Below the pieces are notes generated by a model that was not told where the DNA came from, did no database searches, and saw only the letters and a list, made by a program, of their open reading frames with translations. 38,096 bases of DNA from positions 1 through 38,096 of IMG/VR virus record IMGVR_UViG_3300010158_000164. One strand, given 5' to 3'. Shown piece after piece: positions 18,522-25,646 of this stretch (the first letter of the stretch is position 1; the number at the start of each line of letters is the position of its first letter). A program made the position numbers and the translations under genes. The DNA comes from a virus.

Positions 18522-19191
18522 ACTATTATGGGAACAGGCTTTCAATGAAAGCATTGGTGCCGAACAAGAGAAGCATGGCACTAACCCAGTTGATTGGAAA
18601 GCTGGCGGTAGAACCAGCAAGGCTTGGCCTAACAAAGAGAACGGTGATTGGTGGGCTGAAAAAGGTCCAGAAATGGTTGCCAACTTCATTGACTTCTGGG
18701 AGCAGTCAGGCTGGCAGGTATGGGAAACTCCTGAAGGTATCAAGGCCATCGAACTGCAGCTCAACATTGACTACGGTGACATACGCATTAAGGCTTTTGT
18801 TGACCTGGTTGCCGTTACTCCTGATGGTGAACTTGTAGTCATTGACTTTAAGACTGGTGCTAACATGCCAACCAATGCAATGCAGTTGGCGTTGTACGCC
18901 TGCAGTATTGAGAAGCAGTTTGGCATACGCCCAAGTCAGGGTTATTATTACGATGCACGTAACGTCATGTTGTTACCAGCCGAAGGTTTTAACAACTGGA
19001 CATACCCACTGTTTACTGAACTGTTTAGGCAGTTTGAGTTTGCAGTAGAGAACAAGATTTTCTTGCCAAGATTGGACAAGATGTGTAGCTATTGTTCAGT
19101 GAAAGACTTTTGCTACGCCTACGGCGGGGACTTTAAAGATGCCGTAGATCCATTAGCACTAATCGCACACCCGAAGGAAACAAATGTTTAA
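18508..19191 (+). CDS. RecB/Cas4-like nuclease, catalytic chain (227 aa)
   Basis: Its own ATG has AAGGGAG 9 nt upstream, inside the first chain's frame, with a 14-base overlap. Catalytic motifs are visible: FVDLVAV (Asp99), VVIDFKTG (Asp113, Lys115), MQLALYA (Gln126). Then MCSYCSVKDFC gives Cys193, Cys196 and Cys202, the C-terminal iron-sulfur ligands. Together with Cys23 of the N-terminal chain they would complete a 4Fe-4S cluster. The likely role is 5'/3' DNA end resection for recombination or replication with the helicase and resolvase encoded downstream. Confidence 0.85.
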   Translation: MLNIKLLWEQAFNESIGAEQEKHGTNPVDWKAGGRTSKAWPNKENGDWWAEKGPEMVANFIDFWEQSGWQVWETPEGIKAIELQLNIDYGDIRIKAFVDLVAVTPDGELVVIDFKTGANMPTNAMQLALYACSIEKQFGIRPSQGYYYDARNVMLLPAEGFNNWTYPLFTELFRQFEFAVENKIFLPRLDKMCSYCSVKDFCYAYGGDFKDAVDPLALIAHPKETNV

Positions 19192-19354
19192 CAACAGTAA
19201 AAAGAAAATCCAAATCTTACAAGATGAATTGTACATTGTAAGACTAGAGAACGCATCGCTTCGCTCACGCCTTGCAAGAGCAACAGCCAAAGAAGTAATC
19301 ACCAAGACAACCAAGCCTAAGAAGGCAACTAACACAAAGAAAGAAGCTAAATAA
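19184..19354 (+). CDS. Small basic coiled-coil protein (56 aa)
   Basis: The ATG overlaps the nuclease end by 8 bases and has GAAGGAA upstream; its stop overlaps the next ATG by one base. Residues 8-35 form a heptad-like helix (IQILQDELYIVRLENASLRSRL), followed by a Lys/Thr-rich tail. It is probably a DNA-associated accessory to the neighbouring nuclease or binding protein; unassigned. Confidence 0.7.
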   Translation: MFNNSKKKIQILQDELYIVRLENASLRSRLARATAKEVITKTTKPKKATNTKKEAK

Positions 19355-19761
19355 TGAGCGCACCAGAAAGCACTAAGTTCCAGGCTAACTTCAAGACAGC
19401 ATCAGGTGCACTGTACAACGTGTACGCCAGCAGTACCGAAGAGTTCATCAGCGCACTCAATGACATGGGTGACCTGGTTGCAGTAATTACTTCCGTTGAG
19501 CAAGCCCTAGCCACAGGTCAGACCATTGCCCAGCACATCCCACTAGCACCTGCATCACAGCAAGCTGCTCCAGTGCAGGCACCAGCACCAGTACAGCAAC
19601 CAGTTCGTGATGCTTCATCTGCCGCACCATCTGCACCTATGTGTCGTCACGGCGCAATGGAATGGAAGACTGGTAGCAAGAATGGTAAAGACTGGAAAGC
19701 TTGGATGTGTTCAGCACCAAAGGGTGCAACAGACAAGTGTGATCCACAGTGGGTCCGATAG
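19354..19761 (+). CDS. Possible ssDNA-binding-type protein with C-terminal zinc motif (135 aa)
   Basis: The N-terminal 55 residues look like a small alpha/beta fold (FKTASGALYNVYASSTEEFISALN). A Pro/Ala/Gln linker follows (about 65-95), then a C-terminal motif C-x-H-G-x-M-x-W-K-x-G, C-S-A-P-x-G, C-x-P-x-W, which could bind zinc. Proteins of this layout occur next to RecB-like nucleases in actinobacterial phages and are sometimes thought to bind single-stranded DNA or act in recombination. I cannot confirm that here. Confidence 0.65.
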   Translation: MSAPESTKFQANFKTASGALYNVYASSTEEFISALNDMGDLVAVITSVEQALATGQTIAQHIPLAPASQQAAPVQAPAPVQQPVRDASSAAPSAPMCRHGAMEWKTGSKNGKDWKAWMCSAPKGATDKCDPQWVR

Positions 19762-19764
19762 TCC

Positions 19765-19989
19765 ATGACCGTACGCAAGGGAACTAAGGTACACCCTGCG
19801 TCGTTTGAAATAGTGCTCAAGTTAAAAGATCGCTGGGGTTTTACTTACGATGACCTCAGTGATCTACTTGATGTTTCTTCATCACGGGTACAGCAGATAG
19901 TATTACACCAACGTAGGAGAGGATTAGACGATGTTGACTCTCGCTCAAGCAGCGAACAAGCAAAAGAGTGGAGCGCAACTACTTCCTGA
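19765..19989 (+). CDS. Small helix-turn-helix protein (74 aa)
   Basis: The ATG lies 3 nt after the previous stop. Residues about 13-45 form a predicted HTH (IVLKLKDRWGFTYDDLSDLLDVSSSRVQQIV), the recognition helix being SSSRVQQIV. The last third overlaps the ATPase gene by 59 bases. It may be a repressor of the divergent promoters at 18.2 kb or a replication initiator accessory. The fold is clear, the target unknown. Confidence 0.7.
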   Translation: MTVRKGTKVHPASFEIVLKLKDRWGFTYDDLSDLLDVSSSRVQQIVLHQRRRGLDDVDSRSSSEQAKEWSATTS

Positions 19990-20758
19990 TCTGTTTCCTG
20001 CGTTGGCTAATGATGGTGTCAGGTTCCGTAGGGGACAGGTAACCATGATTGCTGGCCAACCCAACAGTGGTAAGTCATTGCTTGCCTTGTTCTATGCGGT
20101 TAAGTCAGATGTACCAACACTGTACGTTAGTGCTGATACAGATGCCTACACCACAGCGATCCGAGCTGCCGCAGTTATCACAGGTAACCAGGTAGCAAGT
20201 GTTGAAGAATCATTTAACAGTGGCAATGGGTATGAGTTTTACCAAGGCGAACTGGAATCATTGAAGAACTTACAGTTCAGCTTTGATCCATCACCTACTT
20301 TGGATGACATTGACTTGTCTATCCAGGCGTACGGTGAAGCGTTTGGCGAATACCCACACTTGATTATCATTGACAACTTGATGAACGTAGCTGCACTACA
20401 CGACAATGAGTGGACTGGTATGCGTGACATAGCCAAGGCTATGCACCACGTTGCTAGACAAACAGAAGCAGCAGTATTCCTGTTGCACCATACGTCAGAG
20501 GGTGAGGGTAGACCAGAGCTACCACCATCACGCAAGTCTATTCAAGGTAAGATCAGCCAGTTACCTGAGATGATCCTTACTGTAGCAATGGACCATGACA
20601 CTAACGAGTACCGCATAGCGTGTGTTAAGAATCGCTTTGCTAAGAACAGTGCAAGTGGTGCCAACTTTACGGTGTTGTATGCCGATGCTTCTCGCATGAC
20701 GTTATACAATGATCGTCAAGGTGGTAGCAATGCAGAATACTGGAGGGGATTATCTTGA
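19931..20758 (+). CDS. DnaB-like helicase / RecA-fold ATPase (275 aa)
   Basis: The ATG follows AGGAGAGG. Walker A is AGQPNSGKS (41-49) and Walker B is HLIIIDN (143-149). LLHHTSEGEGRPE (184-196) matches the sensor segment of hexameric phage DnaB/RepA-type ATPases, followed by SRKSIQGKISQLPEMIL. The protein is shorter than DnaB (about 450 residues) and lacks its N-terminal primase-binding domain, so it is a core motor. It is likely the replicative helicase, working with the CHC2/TOPRIM primase pieces encoded downstream. Confidence 0.85.
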   Translation: MLTLAQAANKQKSGAQLLPDLFPALANDGVRFRRGQVTMIAGQPNSGKSLLALFYAVKSDVPTLYVSADTDAYTTAIRAAAVITGNQVASVEESFNSGNGYEFYQGELESLKNLQFSFDPSPTLDDIDLSIQAYGEAFGEYPHLIIIDNLMNVAALHDNEWTGMRDIAKAMHHVARQTEAAVFLLHHTSEGEGRPELPPSRKSIQGKISQLPEMILTVAMDHDTNEYRIACVKNRFAKNSASGANFTVLYADASRMTLYNDRQGGSNAEYWRGLS

Positions 20759-20967
20759 GTTACAAACTATACGTAACCAAAGATTGCCCAAGTTGCAAGA
20801 AGCATGGCATGTTAACTATTTGGGAACATGATTACACTAGGTATCTTAATGGTGCTGATGCTAAAGATGCTTTTCCTGATTTACTTGCACCAATACGTGA
20901 GCAGATAATTAGTGGCACTCATCCCGAGTGCTGGAATGAAATCTTTAAGGATGATAATGGCCAGTAA
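20755..20967 (+). CDS. Small zinc-motif phage protein, CW-type (70 aa), paralogue of the 25643 gene
   Basis: It starts at TTG overlapping the helicase stop (TTGA), with GGAGGGG upstream. CPSC (residues 11-14) and C59 in HPECWNEIF are probable zinc ligands; the middle reads YLNGADAKDAFPDLLAPIREQIISG. A second protein with the same plan is on the minus strand at 25643-25903. The family is common in tailed phages; no function is assigned to my knowledge. Confidence 0.75.
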   Translation: MSYKLYVTKDCPSCKKHGMLTIWEHDYTRYLNGADAKDAFPDLLAPIREQIISGTHPECWNEIFKDDNGQ

Positions 20968-21313
20968 GCAAGCAGCAGCTAAGGCAAAAGGAGCCAATTT
21001 TGAAACGTCAGTTCTCAAGTGGTTGCGAAATAAAGGAATTACTGCGGAGCGTTTACGACTTGCAGGAAAGGCAGACGAAGGTGACATCGTTTGTTTTGTG
21101 TCAGGCTCACCTTACGTACTTGAACTCAAGGCTACTGCACGACTGGACCTACCAGCTTTTTGGCGAGAGGCTACAGTTGAGGCCGAGAACTATGCAAAGG
21201 CACGTGGTATTACCCCAGTGCCACCAGCCTACGTCATTGTTAAGCGCCGTCAAGCAAGCATTGACCAAGCATGGGTAGTACAAACCCTTGAACAATGGAT
21301 AGGACAGCAATGA
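20957..21313 (+). CDS. Holliday-junction-resolvase-like PD-(D/E)xK nuclease (118 aa)
   Basis: The start was set at ATG 20957 (AAGG 6 nt upstream); an ATG two codons earlier is possible. The pattern KGANFETSVLKWLRNKG, then DEGDIVCF (Asp43), then YVLELKAT (Glu56, Lys58) and a basic helix region is that of archaeal Hjc-like and related junction-cutting nucleases. The length of about 120 residues fits. It would resolve branched DNA before packaging or in recombination. Confidence 0.8.
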   Translation: MASKQAAAKAKGANFETSVLKWLRNKGITAERLRLAGKADEGDIVCFVSGSPYVLELKATARLDLPAFWREATVEAENYAKARGITPVPPAYVIVKRRQASIDQAWVVQTLEQWIGQQ

Positions 21314-21489
21314 ACACAGAACAATGGAATGAACGTGCCGACTGGGTGCAGTATGGTATCCAAAAGGGATGGGTAACGGATAGCATTTGCGCTACTCACG
21401 ATGGTACTTATGATTACATGTCTGATGAAGAGCGTGAGCAATGGGATGAGGGCGGGGATCCATGCGACCTGGTGCTCAAGCTACTATGA
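21310..21489 (+). CDS. Small acidic conserved phage protein (59 aa)
   Basis: ATGA overlap with the previous gene. The motif GWVTDSICATHDGTYDYMSD and closing DEGGDPCDLVLKL follow a pattern I recognise from small proteins of actinobacterial phages, with two Cys and one His-Asp pair conserved. The function is unknown. It is coupled to the primase gene downstream by another ATGA. Confidence 0.7.
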   Translation: MNTEQWNERADWVQYGIQKGWVTDSICATHDGTYDYMSDEEREQWDEGGDPCDLVLKLL

Positions 21490-21848
21490 CCGACAAGCCT
21501 GACCTTGCTACGGTACTGGAGCACTACGGTGCAACAATACCTAACAAGTATGGCTACATCTCAATGCGGTGTGTACTGCATGAGGACACGCACTCAAGTG
21601 CAACAGTAAACATAGACAAGCAACGATACCATTGTTTTGTCTGCCAGTTTGATGGCGATGTATATGATGTGGTATCCAAAAAGGAAGAGATAGGTTTTAA
21701 GGATGCTGTCACAAGAGCAGAAGCTATTGCTAACGGAAACCGCAGAGAAGTACGCAGGCACACTGGATCAAGCAACGGCCTCTTACCTGCTAGGGCGAGG
21801 AATAACAAAGGAAGCCGCCGTTACGTTCCGCCTAGGTACAGTAAATGA
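21486..21848 (+). CDS. CHC2 zinc-finger primase subunit (120 aa)
   Basis: The start at ATG 21486 overlaps the previous stop. Cys29-x2-His32 and Cys50-x2-Cys53 (CVLHEDTHSSA ... YHCFVCQFDG) form the CHC2 zinc finger of DnaG-type primases, which recognises the priming site. The last 50 residues are basic and overlap 146 bases of the TOPRIM gene in another frame. There is no RNA polymerase domain in this chain, so it must act with the next product. Confidence 0.88.
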   Translation: MTDKPDLATVLEHYGATIPNKYGYISMRCVLHEDTHSSATVNIDKQRYHCFVCQFDGDVYDVVSKKEEIGFKDAVTRAEAIANGNRREVRRHTGSSNGLLPARARNNKGSRRYVPPRYSK

Positions 21849-22338
21849 TCCTGCGCCAGGTCATGAGCATGCTGTTGGCTGTCTTAGTATTCCTTATCGT
21901 ACTCCCACTGGGATTGTTGGTATCAAGTTTCGTAAAGTTGACGGAGGCACTCCTAAATATTTGTGGCCGACTGGTCAAAAGGTTGGCATGTATAACGTCA
22001 TTGACCTGCATGAAAGCTCAGATGTTATTGCTATCTGCGAGGGTGAGTTGGATACCTTGGTTATGTCTGCTCTTGTGGGTGTGCCTGCTGTGGGTATTGC
22101 TGGCGTGAGCCAGTGGAAGCCACATTTTCCTAAGATGTTTGAGGGGTTTGATCGTATCGTTATTTTTGCAGACAATGACCTCAAAGAGGATGGCCGTAAC
22201 CCTGGCATGGAGCTGGCCAAGCGCATTAAAGAGGACTTGGATAAGGCAGTAGTCATCTCACTACCTGAAAACAATGACGTGAACCAAGTGTACTTAGATG
22301 GTGGCGAGGAATGGTTGCGTGAGAGGGCCTTGGCATGA
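21703..22338 (+). CDS. TOPRIM-domain primase subunit (211 aa)
   Basis: The first ATG after an in-frame stop is used, because the conserved start YLLGRGITKEAAVTFRLG lies only 28 residues in. The ribosome site is poor. TOPRIM residues are Glu113 (CEGELDTLV) and Asp157/Asp159 (FADNDLKED). IPYRTPTGIVGIKFR is the region preceding TOPRIM in phage primases. With the CHC2 chain it makes a two-part primase; no helicase domain is fused. Confidence 0.88.
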   Translation: MLSQEQKLLLTETAEKYAGTLDQATASYLLGRGITKEAAVTFRLGTVNDPAPGHEHAVGCLSIPYRTPTGIVGIKFRKVDGGTPKYLWPTGQKVGMYNVIDLHESSDVIAICEGELDTLVMSALVGVPAVGIAGVSQWKPHFPKMFEGFDRIVIFADNDLKEDGRNPGMELAKRIKEDLDKAVVISLPENNDVNQVYLDGGEEWLRERALA

Positions 22339-22856
22339 CGATCATAGTGGGCATAGCCCATGACGGTAAGGTCTACATGGCTGGTGACCGTGGTATGTCA
22401 GACAAAGAGTTCATAGGTAGCATGGTTACACCTAAGATACACAAAGTTGGACCCATAATTATGGGTTACTCTGCATCGCAGGGTACAGGCCAGCTTGCTC
22501 ACCTGATTACCTATCCCAAGCCAGTGTATGAGAACCTTGAAGCATGGCTACGCATAGATTTCTGTGATGCCATACAAAAAGCAGCAGAATTATTTAAGGT
22601 AGACATTAACTCTGAGGATAATGGTGCTGACTTCCTTGTTGGTGTAGATGGCAGGCTCTTTGAGATCAGTACCGAGGATTGGTCAGTAGCAGAATACGAC
22701 ATGATAGCCAATGGTTCAGGCTATGCCTATGCAATGGGGTCACTATTCAGTACCCGTGACTGGGATAGTCCCCGTAATCGCGTTAGGGAGGCTGTGAAGG
22801 CCTCTATTAGGTACTCACCCACGTGCCAAGGGCCAGTAGATACGTTGGTCTTATGA
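22335..22856 (+). CDS. Proteasome / HslV-like Ntn hydrolase (173 aa)
   Basis: ATGA overlap with the primase. After Met removal the chain begins with Thr1; counting from it, Asp17 (AGDRG) and Lys33 (TPKIHKVG) fall at the residue numbers of the proteasome beta catalytic set, and GSG (126-128) matches the later conserved Ser region. The opening TIIVGIAHDGKVYMAGD is close to HslV. It should be a threonine peptidase, probably in a ring. No unfoldase is encoded here; it might use host HslU, Mpa or ClpX, or work alone. Confidence 0.82.
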   Translation: MTIIVGIAHDGKVYMAGDRGMSDKEFIGSMVTPKIHKVGPIIMGYSASQGTGQLAHLITYPKPVYENLEAWLRIDFCDAIQKAAELFKVDINSEDNGADFLVGVDGRLFEISTEDWSVAEYDMIANGSGYAYAMGSLFSTRDWDSPRNRVREAVKASIRYSPTCQGPVDTLVL

Positions 22857-23038
22857 TTTACACGTATTATGGTGGCCCTGCAGATGGAGCTGAGATACCT
22901 GATTGGCTATCTAATCAAGACTACCTAATTGTTGATCGTCCGATTGCCAAAGGCAAGTTTGTAAGTTACTATTATGAGAAGTGTGAAGATCATCCATGGT
23001 TTGAATACTGTGGGGAAATAGAGGAAGAAGATGAGTGA
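22853..23038 (+). CDS. Small protein of unknown function (61 aa)
   Basis: ATGA overlap with the peptidase gene. It begins MIYTYYGGPADGAEIP, a pattern seen in many small phage proteins, and ends in an acidic stretch (EIEEEDE). Tyr and Trp are frequent (YYYEKCEDHPWFEY). It is possibly a partner of the peptidase, given the coupling, but no function can be assigned. Confidence 0.7.
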   Translation: MIYTYYGGPADGAEIPDWLSNQDYLIVDRPIAKGKFVSYYYEKCEDHPWFEYCGEIEEEDE

Positions 23039-23444
23039 CAAAGACCGACTGGGAAAGCCTTATCACGTGCCTTACCTCGATGGGTTTGGAGATTTCCCAA
23101 GTGGATACGACGAATGGGACTATCTTAGTCAAAATACCACCGACAAGAAACTAAGTATGCAACAATTTGCCAATGACATGTGGGAAGTTATTGATAACTG
23201 CGGTAACGTACTGCTATCCAAGCAAGAAGACTACGGCCCACTTAACATTGCACGTGCGCCAGGTGGCCCGCTTAACGGGCTACGTGTACGTATCTTTGAC
23301 AAGATCTCTCGCATTAACAATTTGATTGACGAGAACCAAGACCCTAAGCATGAGTCACTTCGTGATTCATTCCTTGACCTAGCCAACTACGGCATCATTG
23401 CACTCATGGTGCTTGATGGCACGTGGCCCAAACTAGAGGACTAA
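23031..23444 (+). CDS. DUF1599 / nucleotide-modification-associated domain protein (137 aa)
   Basis: The C-terminal 100 residues carry the DUF1599 signature: LLSKQEDYGPLNI, GLRVRIFDKISRINNLI, HESLRDSFLDLANYGIIAL and a final GTWP. DUF1599 is a phage domain associated with modified nucleotides and all-alpha NTP pyrophosphohydrolases. The role could be control of nucleotide pools. The N-terminal 35 residues (HVPYLDGFGDFPSGYDEWDY) are an unrelated extension. Confidence 0.82.
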   Translation: MSDKDRLGKPYHVPYLDGFGDFPSGYDEWDYLSQNTTDKKLSMQQFANDMWEVIDNCGNVLLSKQEDYGPLNIARAPGGPLNGLRVRIFDKISRINNLIDENQDPKHESLRDSFLDLANYGIIALMVLDGTWPKLED

Positions 23445-23445
23445 A

Positions 23446-24189
23446 ATGAAAGCAATAGTCTGTATCTCAGACCTGCAAGTTCCCTACCATGACAAGCGGG
23501 CTGTTGCTAACGTAGCTACATTTATCCGTGCGTTCAAGCCTGATACCGTGGTATCTGTTGGTGATGAGATGGATTTCCAGACCATTAGCCGCTGGGCACA
23601 GGGCACACCCCTAGAATACGAGCGTACCATTGCCCGTGACCGTGATACTACCGTTAGTGTGCTTGAATCTTTGCGTGTAGACCATGTGATACGTAGTAAT
23701 CACACCGATCGTTTGTTTAATACCGTAATGATGCGAGCACCTGGCCTTATCTCCCTGCCTGAGCTAGAGATCGGTAATTTCCTACGCTTTCCTGAGTTAG
23801 GCATCAAATACCATAAGCGACCATACGAATTAGCACCAGGCTGGCTGTTAATGCACGGTGATGAGGGTAACATCTCTCAAAATGGTGGTACTACTGCCCT
23901 TAACCTAGCTAAAAAGACTGGTAAGAGCGTGGTATGTGGTCATACACATAGAATGGGTTTGGTACACCATACTGAATCGTTCTCTGGTGTGCCTACCCGT
24001 ACCCTATGGGGCATGGAAGTGGGTAACCTAATGGATGCCAAGCAGGCCAGTTATCTAAAGGCTGGCATAAGTAACTGGCAACAAGGATTCGGTATCCTGT
24101 GGGTAGATGGTAAGACCGTAGTACCCCAGCTCATACCTATCGCACGTGATGGTTCTTTCTTTGCTGAAGGAAAAGTGTGGGGTAAGTGA
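23446..24189 (+). CDS. Calcineurin-like metallophosphoesterase (247 aa)
   Basis: Metal-binding motifs in order: ISDLQVPYHD (Asp9), SVGDEMDF (Asp40), RSNHTDR (Asn85-His86), LLMHGDEG (His137) and CGHTHRMG (165-170). It is a dinuclear metal phosphoesterase; phage members act on nucleic acids or nucleotides. The first motif has DLQ where DxH is usual, with His15 a possible substitute. It lies next to the DUF1599 gene, consistent with nucleotide or DNA processing. Confidence 0.88.
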   Translation: MKAIVCISDLQVPYHDKRAVANVATFIRAFKPDTVVSVGDEMDFQTISRWAQGTPLEYERTIARDRDTTVSVLESLRVDHVIRSNHTDRLFNTVMMRAPGLISLPELEIGNFLRFPELGIKYHKRPYELAPGWLLMHGDEGNISQNGGTTALNLAKKTGKSVVCGHTHRMGLVHHTESFSGVPTRTLWGMEVGNLMDAKQASYLKAGISNWQQGFGILWVDGKTVVPQLIPIARDGSFFAEGKVWGK

Positions 24190-24416
24190 AAATAGATTAC
24201 TGGCTACCAGATAGCGAAGAAAGAAATCATAAACTATCAGACATACCAAGTCCAACGGACATGGCTAAAGCCATTGAACGTGTGCGTGAGTTGCACAAGC
24301 CATTTGGACCAAATAATGAATGGTGTGACCATTGCGAAATAGGTCAAAATTCTGGTTATGAATGGGCTGATTATCCCTGCCCAACAATTCAAGTATTGGA
24401 TGGTAATAATAAGTGA
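24186..24416 (+). CDS. Small HxCxxC zinc-type protein (76 aa)
   Basis: It starts at GTG overlapping the previous end (GTGA). HKPFGPNNEWCDHCEIG and DYPCPTIQVL form a C-x2-C ... C pattern that recurs in many actinobacterial phages near sigma or primase genes. It probably binds zinc. No role is known; it is coupled to the sigma-like gene by GTGA. Confidence 0.72.
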   Translation: MKIDYWLPDSEERNHKLSDIPSPTDMAKAIERVRELHKPFGPNNEWCDHCEIGQNSGYEWADYPCPTIQVLDGNNK

Positions 24417-25090
24417 CTGATCAATGGTTAGTGGAAGCTGATGAGATAGCGGCAACAGTAGCCAGACAGATACACAATAGGTACGCAGTCTACTTTGATT
24501 CTGCAGATGTTAAGCAAGAGCTTATTATCTGGGCACTCAAGAGACCCCATAAGATTAAGGAATGGTTAGATCCTGAGCAAGAACCAGCAGACCGCAAGGG
24601 TGGCATACGCCAGTGCGCTAAGGCCATGCAGCGTGAGGCAGATAAGTATTGCCGTAGCCGTAAAGCCAAGGCCGTTGGGTATGAAACCAGGGATGAAGCG
24701 TTCTATAACATAGGCATCATCGAGGAGCTGATAGCTCACATGAATGAAGCCAATGAGCAACAGACTACCCAACAGATACGAGTCTCTGGTGGTGGTAGTG
24801 ACCCCGCAACTGGTGGTAACTTCCTTATCTCACTTATTGACGTACGTGCTGCTATGGATAAGCTAGATCCTGACGATAGACTTATACTTGAGATGAGATA
24901 CCAGGAGAACATGACATTAGGGCAGATAGCTACCGTGTTTGACCTATCTGATACCACCATACATAGACGGATCAACGGATCACTTAAGCGTATGGTTAAG
25001 GTACTGGGTGGCGAAAGCCCGTGGTCGTATACCGCACGGCGGGTTATGTCTAACTCCCAAGCTAATGCTATAGTATCTGATAACAACTAA
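24413..25090 (+). CDS. Sigma-70-like factor (225 aa)
   Basis: It starts at GTG. Residues about 25-45 (DSADVKQELIIWALKRP) resemble sigma region 2, and about 140-200 (VRAAMDKLDPDDRLILEMRYQENMTLGQIATVFDLSDTTIHRRI) is a clear region 4 helix-turn-helix. The middle is a charged linker. It could redirect host RNA polymerase to late promoters, since the phage has no polymerase of its own. It is the last gene of its block, before a terminator. Confidence 0.8.
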   Translation: MTDQWLVEADEIAATVARQIHNRYAVYFDSADVKQELIIWALKRPHKIKEWLDPEQEPADRKGGIRQCAKAMQREADKYCRSRKAKAVGYETRDEAFYNIGIIEELIAHMNEANEQQTTQQIRVSGGGSDPATGGNFLISLIDVRAAMDKLDPDDRLILEMRYQENMTLGQIATVFDLSDTTIHRRINGSLKRMVKVLGGESPWSYTARRVMSNSQANAIVSDNN

Positions 25091-25133
25091 ATAGATTTCC
25101 GATACCAGAGGGGAAGCTGGCTATCGGATTAGG

Positions 25134-25174
25134 CAATGCCTCGGATCTTAATTGGTTCGGGGCATTGTTGTTTG
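25134..25174 (+). terminator. Terminator for the rightward DNA-metabolism block
   Basis: CAATGCCTCGGATC (25134-25147) pairs with GGTTCGGGGCATTG (25154-25167) with four G-U pairs, has a TTAATT loop and is followed by TTGTTTG. It lies 44 bases after the sigma-like gene. A smaller CCGATA/TATCGG pair is located just upstream. Confidence 0.75.
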
Positions 25175-25218
25175 CCAAGTGAGCTAGCCATACGGGACTG
25201 TGTGATTAGGGGCAATGC

Positions 25219-25251
25219 AAAAACCCCTAGCGGATAGGAGTACGCTAGGGG
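25219..25251 (-). terminator. Terminator for the leftward early block
   Basis: Read leftwards, CCCCTAGCG (25251-25243) pairs perfectly with CGCTAGGGG (25232-25224) and is followed by TTTTT. It lies 28 bases after the last leftward gene and faces the rightward terminator, so the two blocks are insulated. Confidence 0.9.
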
Positions 25252-25278
25252 CTTGCAATTAGTGAGAGGATAGGGACT

Positions 25279-25578
25279 CTAACTAATGTTTATCATACAC
25301 GGATCTTGCAGCTTTGCCAAATAGGCACGGCTACGCTCGTCATACTTAGTGAGCTTGGTCGGTATGTCTTTGATTGCTTGGTTAGACGTGGCGTACGGGC
25401 CGATAGCTTTAGCCACACTAAGCGAGGGTTCAATCTGTACTAGCACGTAGGTGTCCCGCTTGGATCGCATAATGTCAATCAACTCAATGACGGATCTTGC
25501 CAGGTCATCTACGCTGTCGTGTTCCTGCAATAGCAAATCAGATACGGCCTTAATTTCGGTTGGTCGGATCTGCAGCAT
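25279..25578 (-). CDS. Conserved small phage protein, unknown (99 aa)
   Basis: It is the last gene of the leftward block. The start overlaps the end of the upstream mini-gene (TAATG). The sequence is helical: LQIRPTEIKAVSDLLLQEHDSVDDLARSVIELIDIMRSKRDTYV, then a short beta part. Similar proteins occur in early regions of actinobacterial phages. No enzymatic motif. Confidence 0.72.
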   Translation of the reverse strand: MLQIRPTEIKAVSDLLLQEHDSVDDLARSVIELIDIMRSKRDTYVLVQIEPSLSVAKAIGPYATSNQAIKDIPTKLTKYDERSRAYLAKLQDPCMINIS

Positions 25579-25646
25579 TAGTCGGTGTATCTAAATACTA
25601 CGGCTAGGGTGAGCATAACTACTACGTAAATTGTAATAAGTTTCAT
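25578..25646 (-). CDS. Single-span membrane mini-protein (22 aa)
   Basis: Encodes MKLITIYVVVMLTLAVVFRY and two further residues, almost entirely one hydrophobic span. The ATG overlaps the upstream stop (ATGA) with GAGGA before it, and its stop overlaps the next start (TAATG). Such coupling on both sides makes it more likely than a chance frame. It might alter the host membrane or superinfection. Confidence 0.5.
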   Translation of the reverse strand: MKLITIYVVVMLTLAVVFRYTD

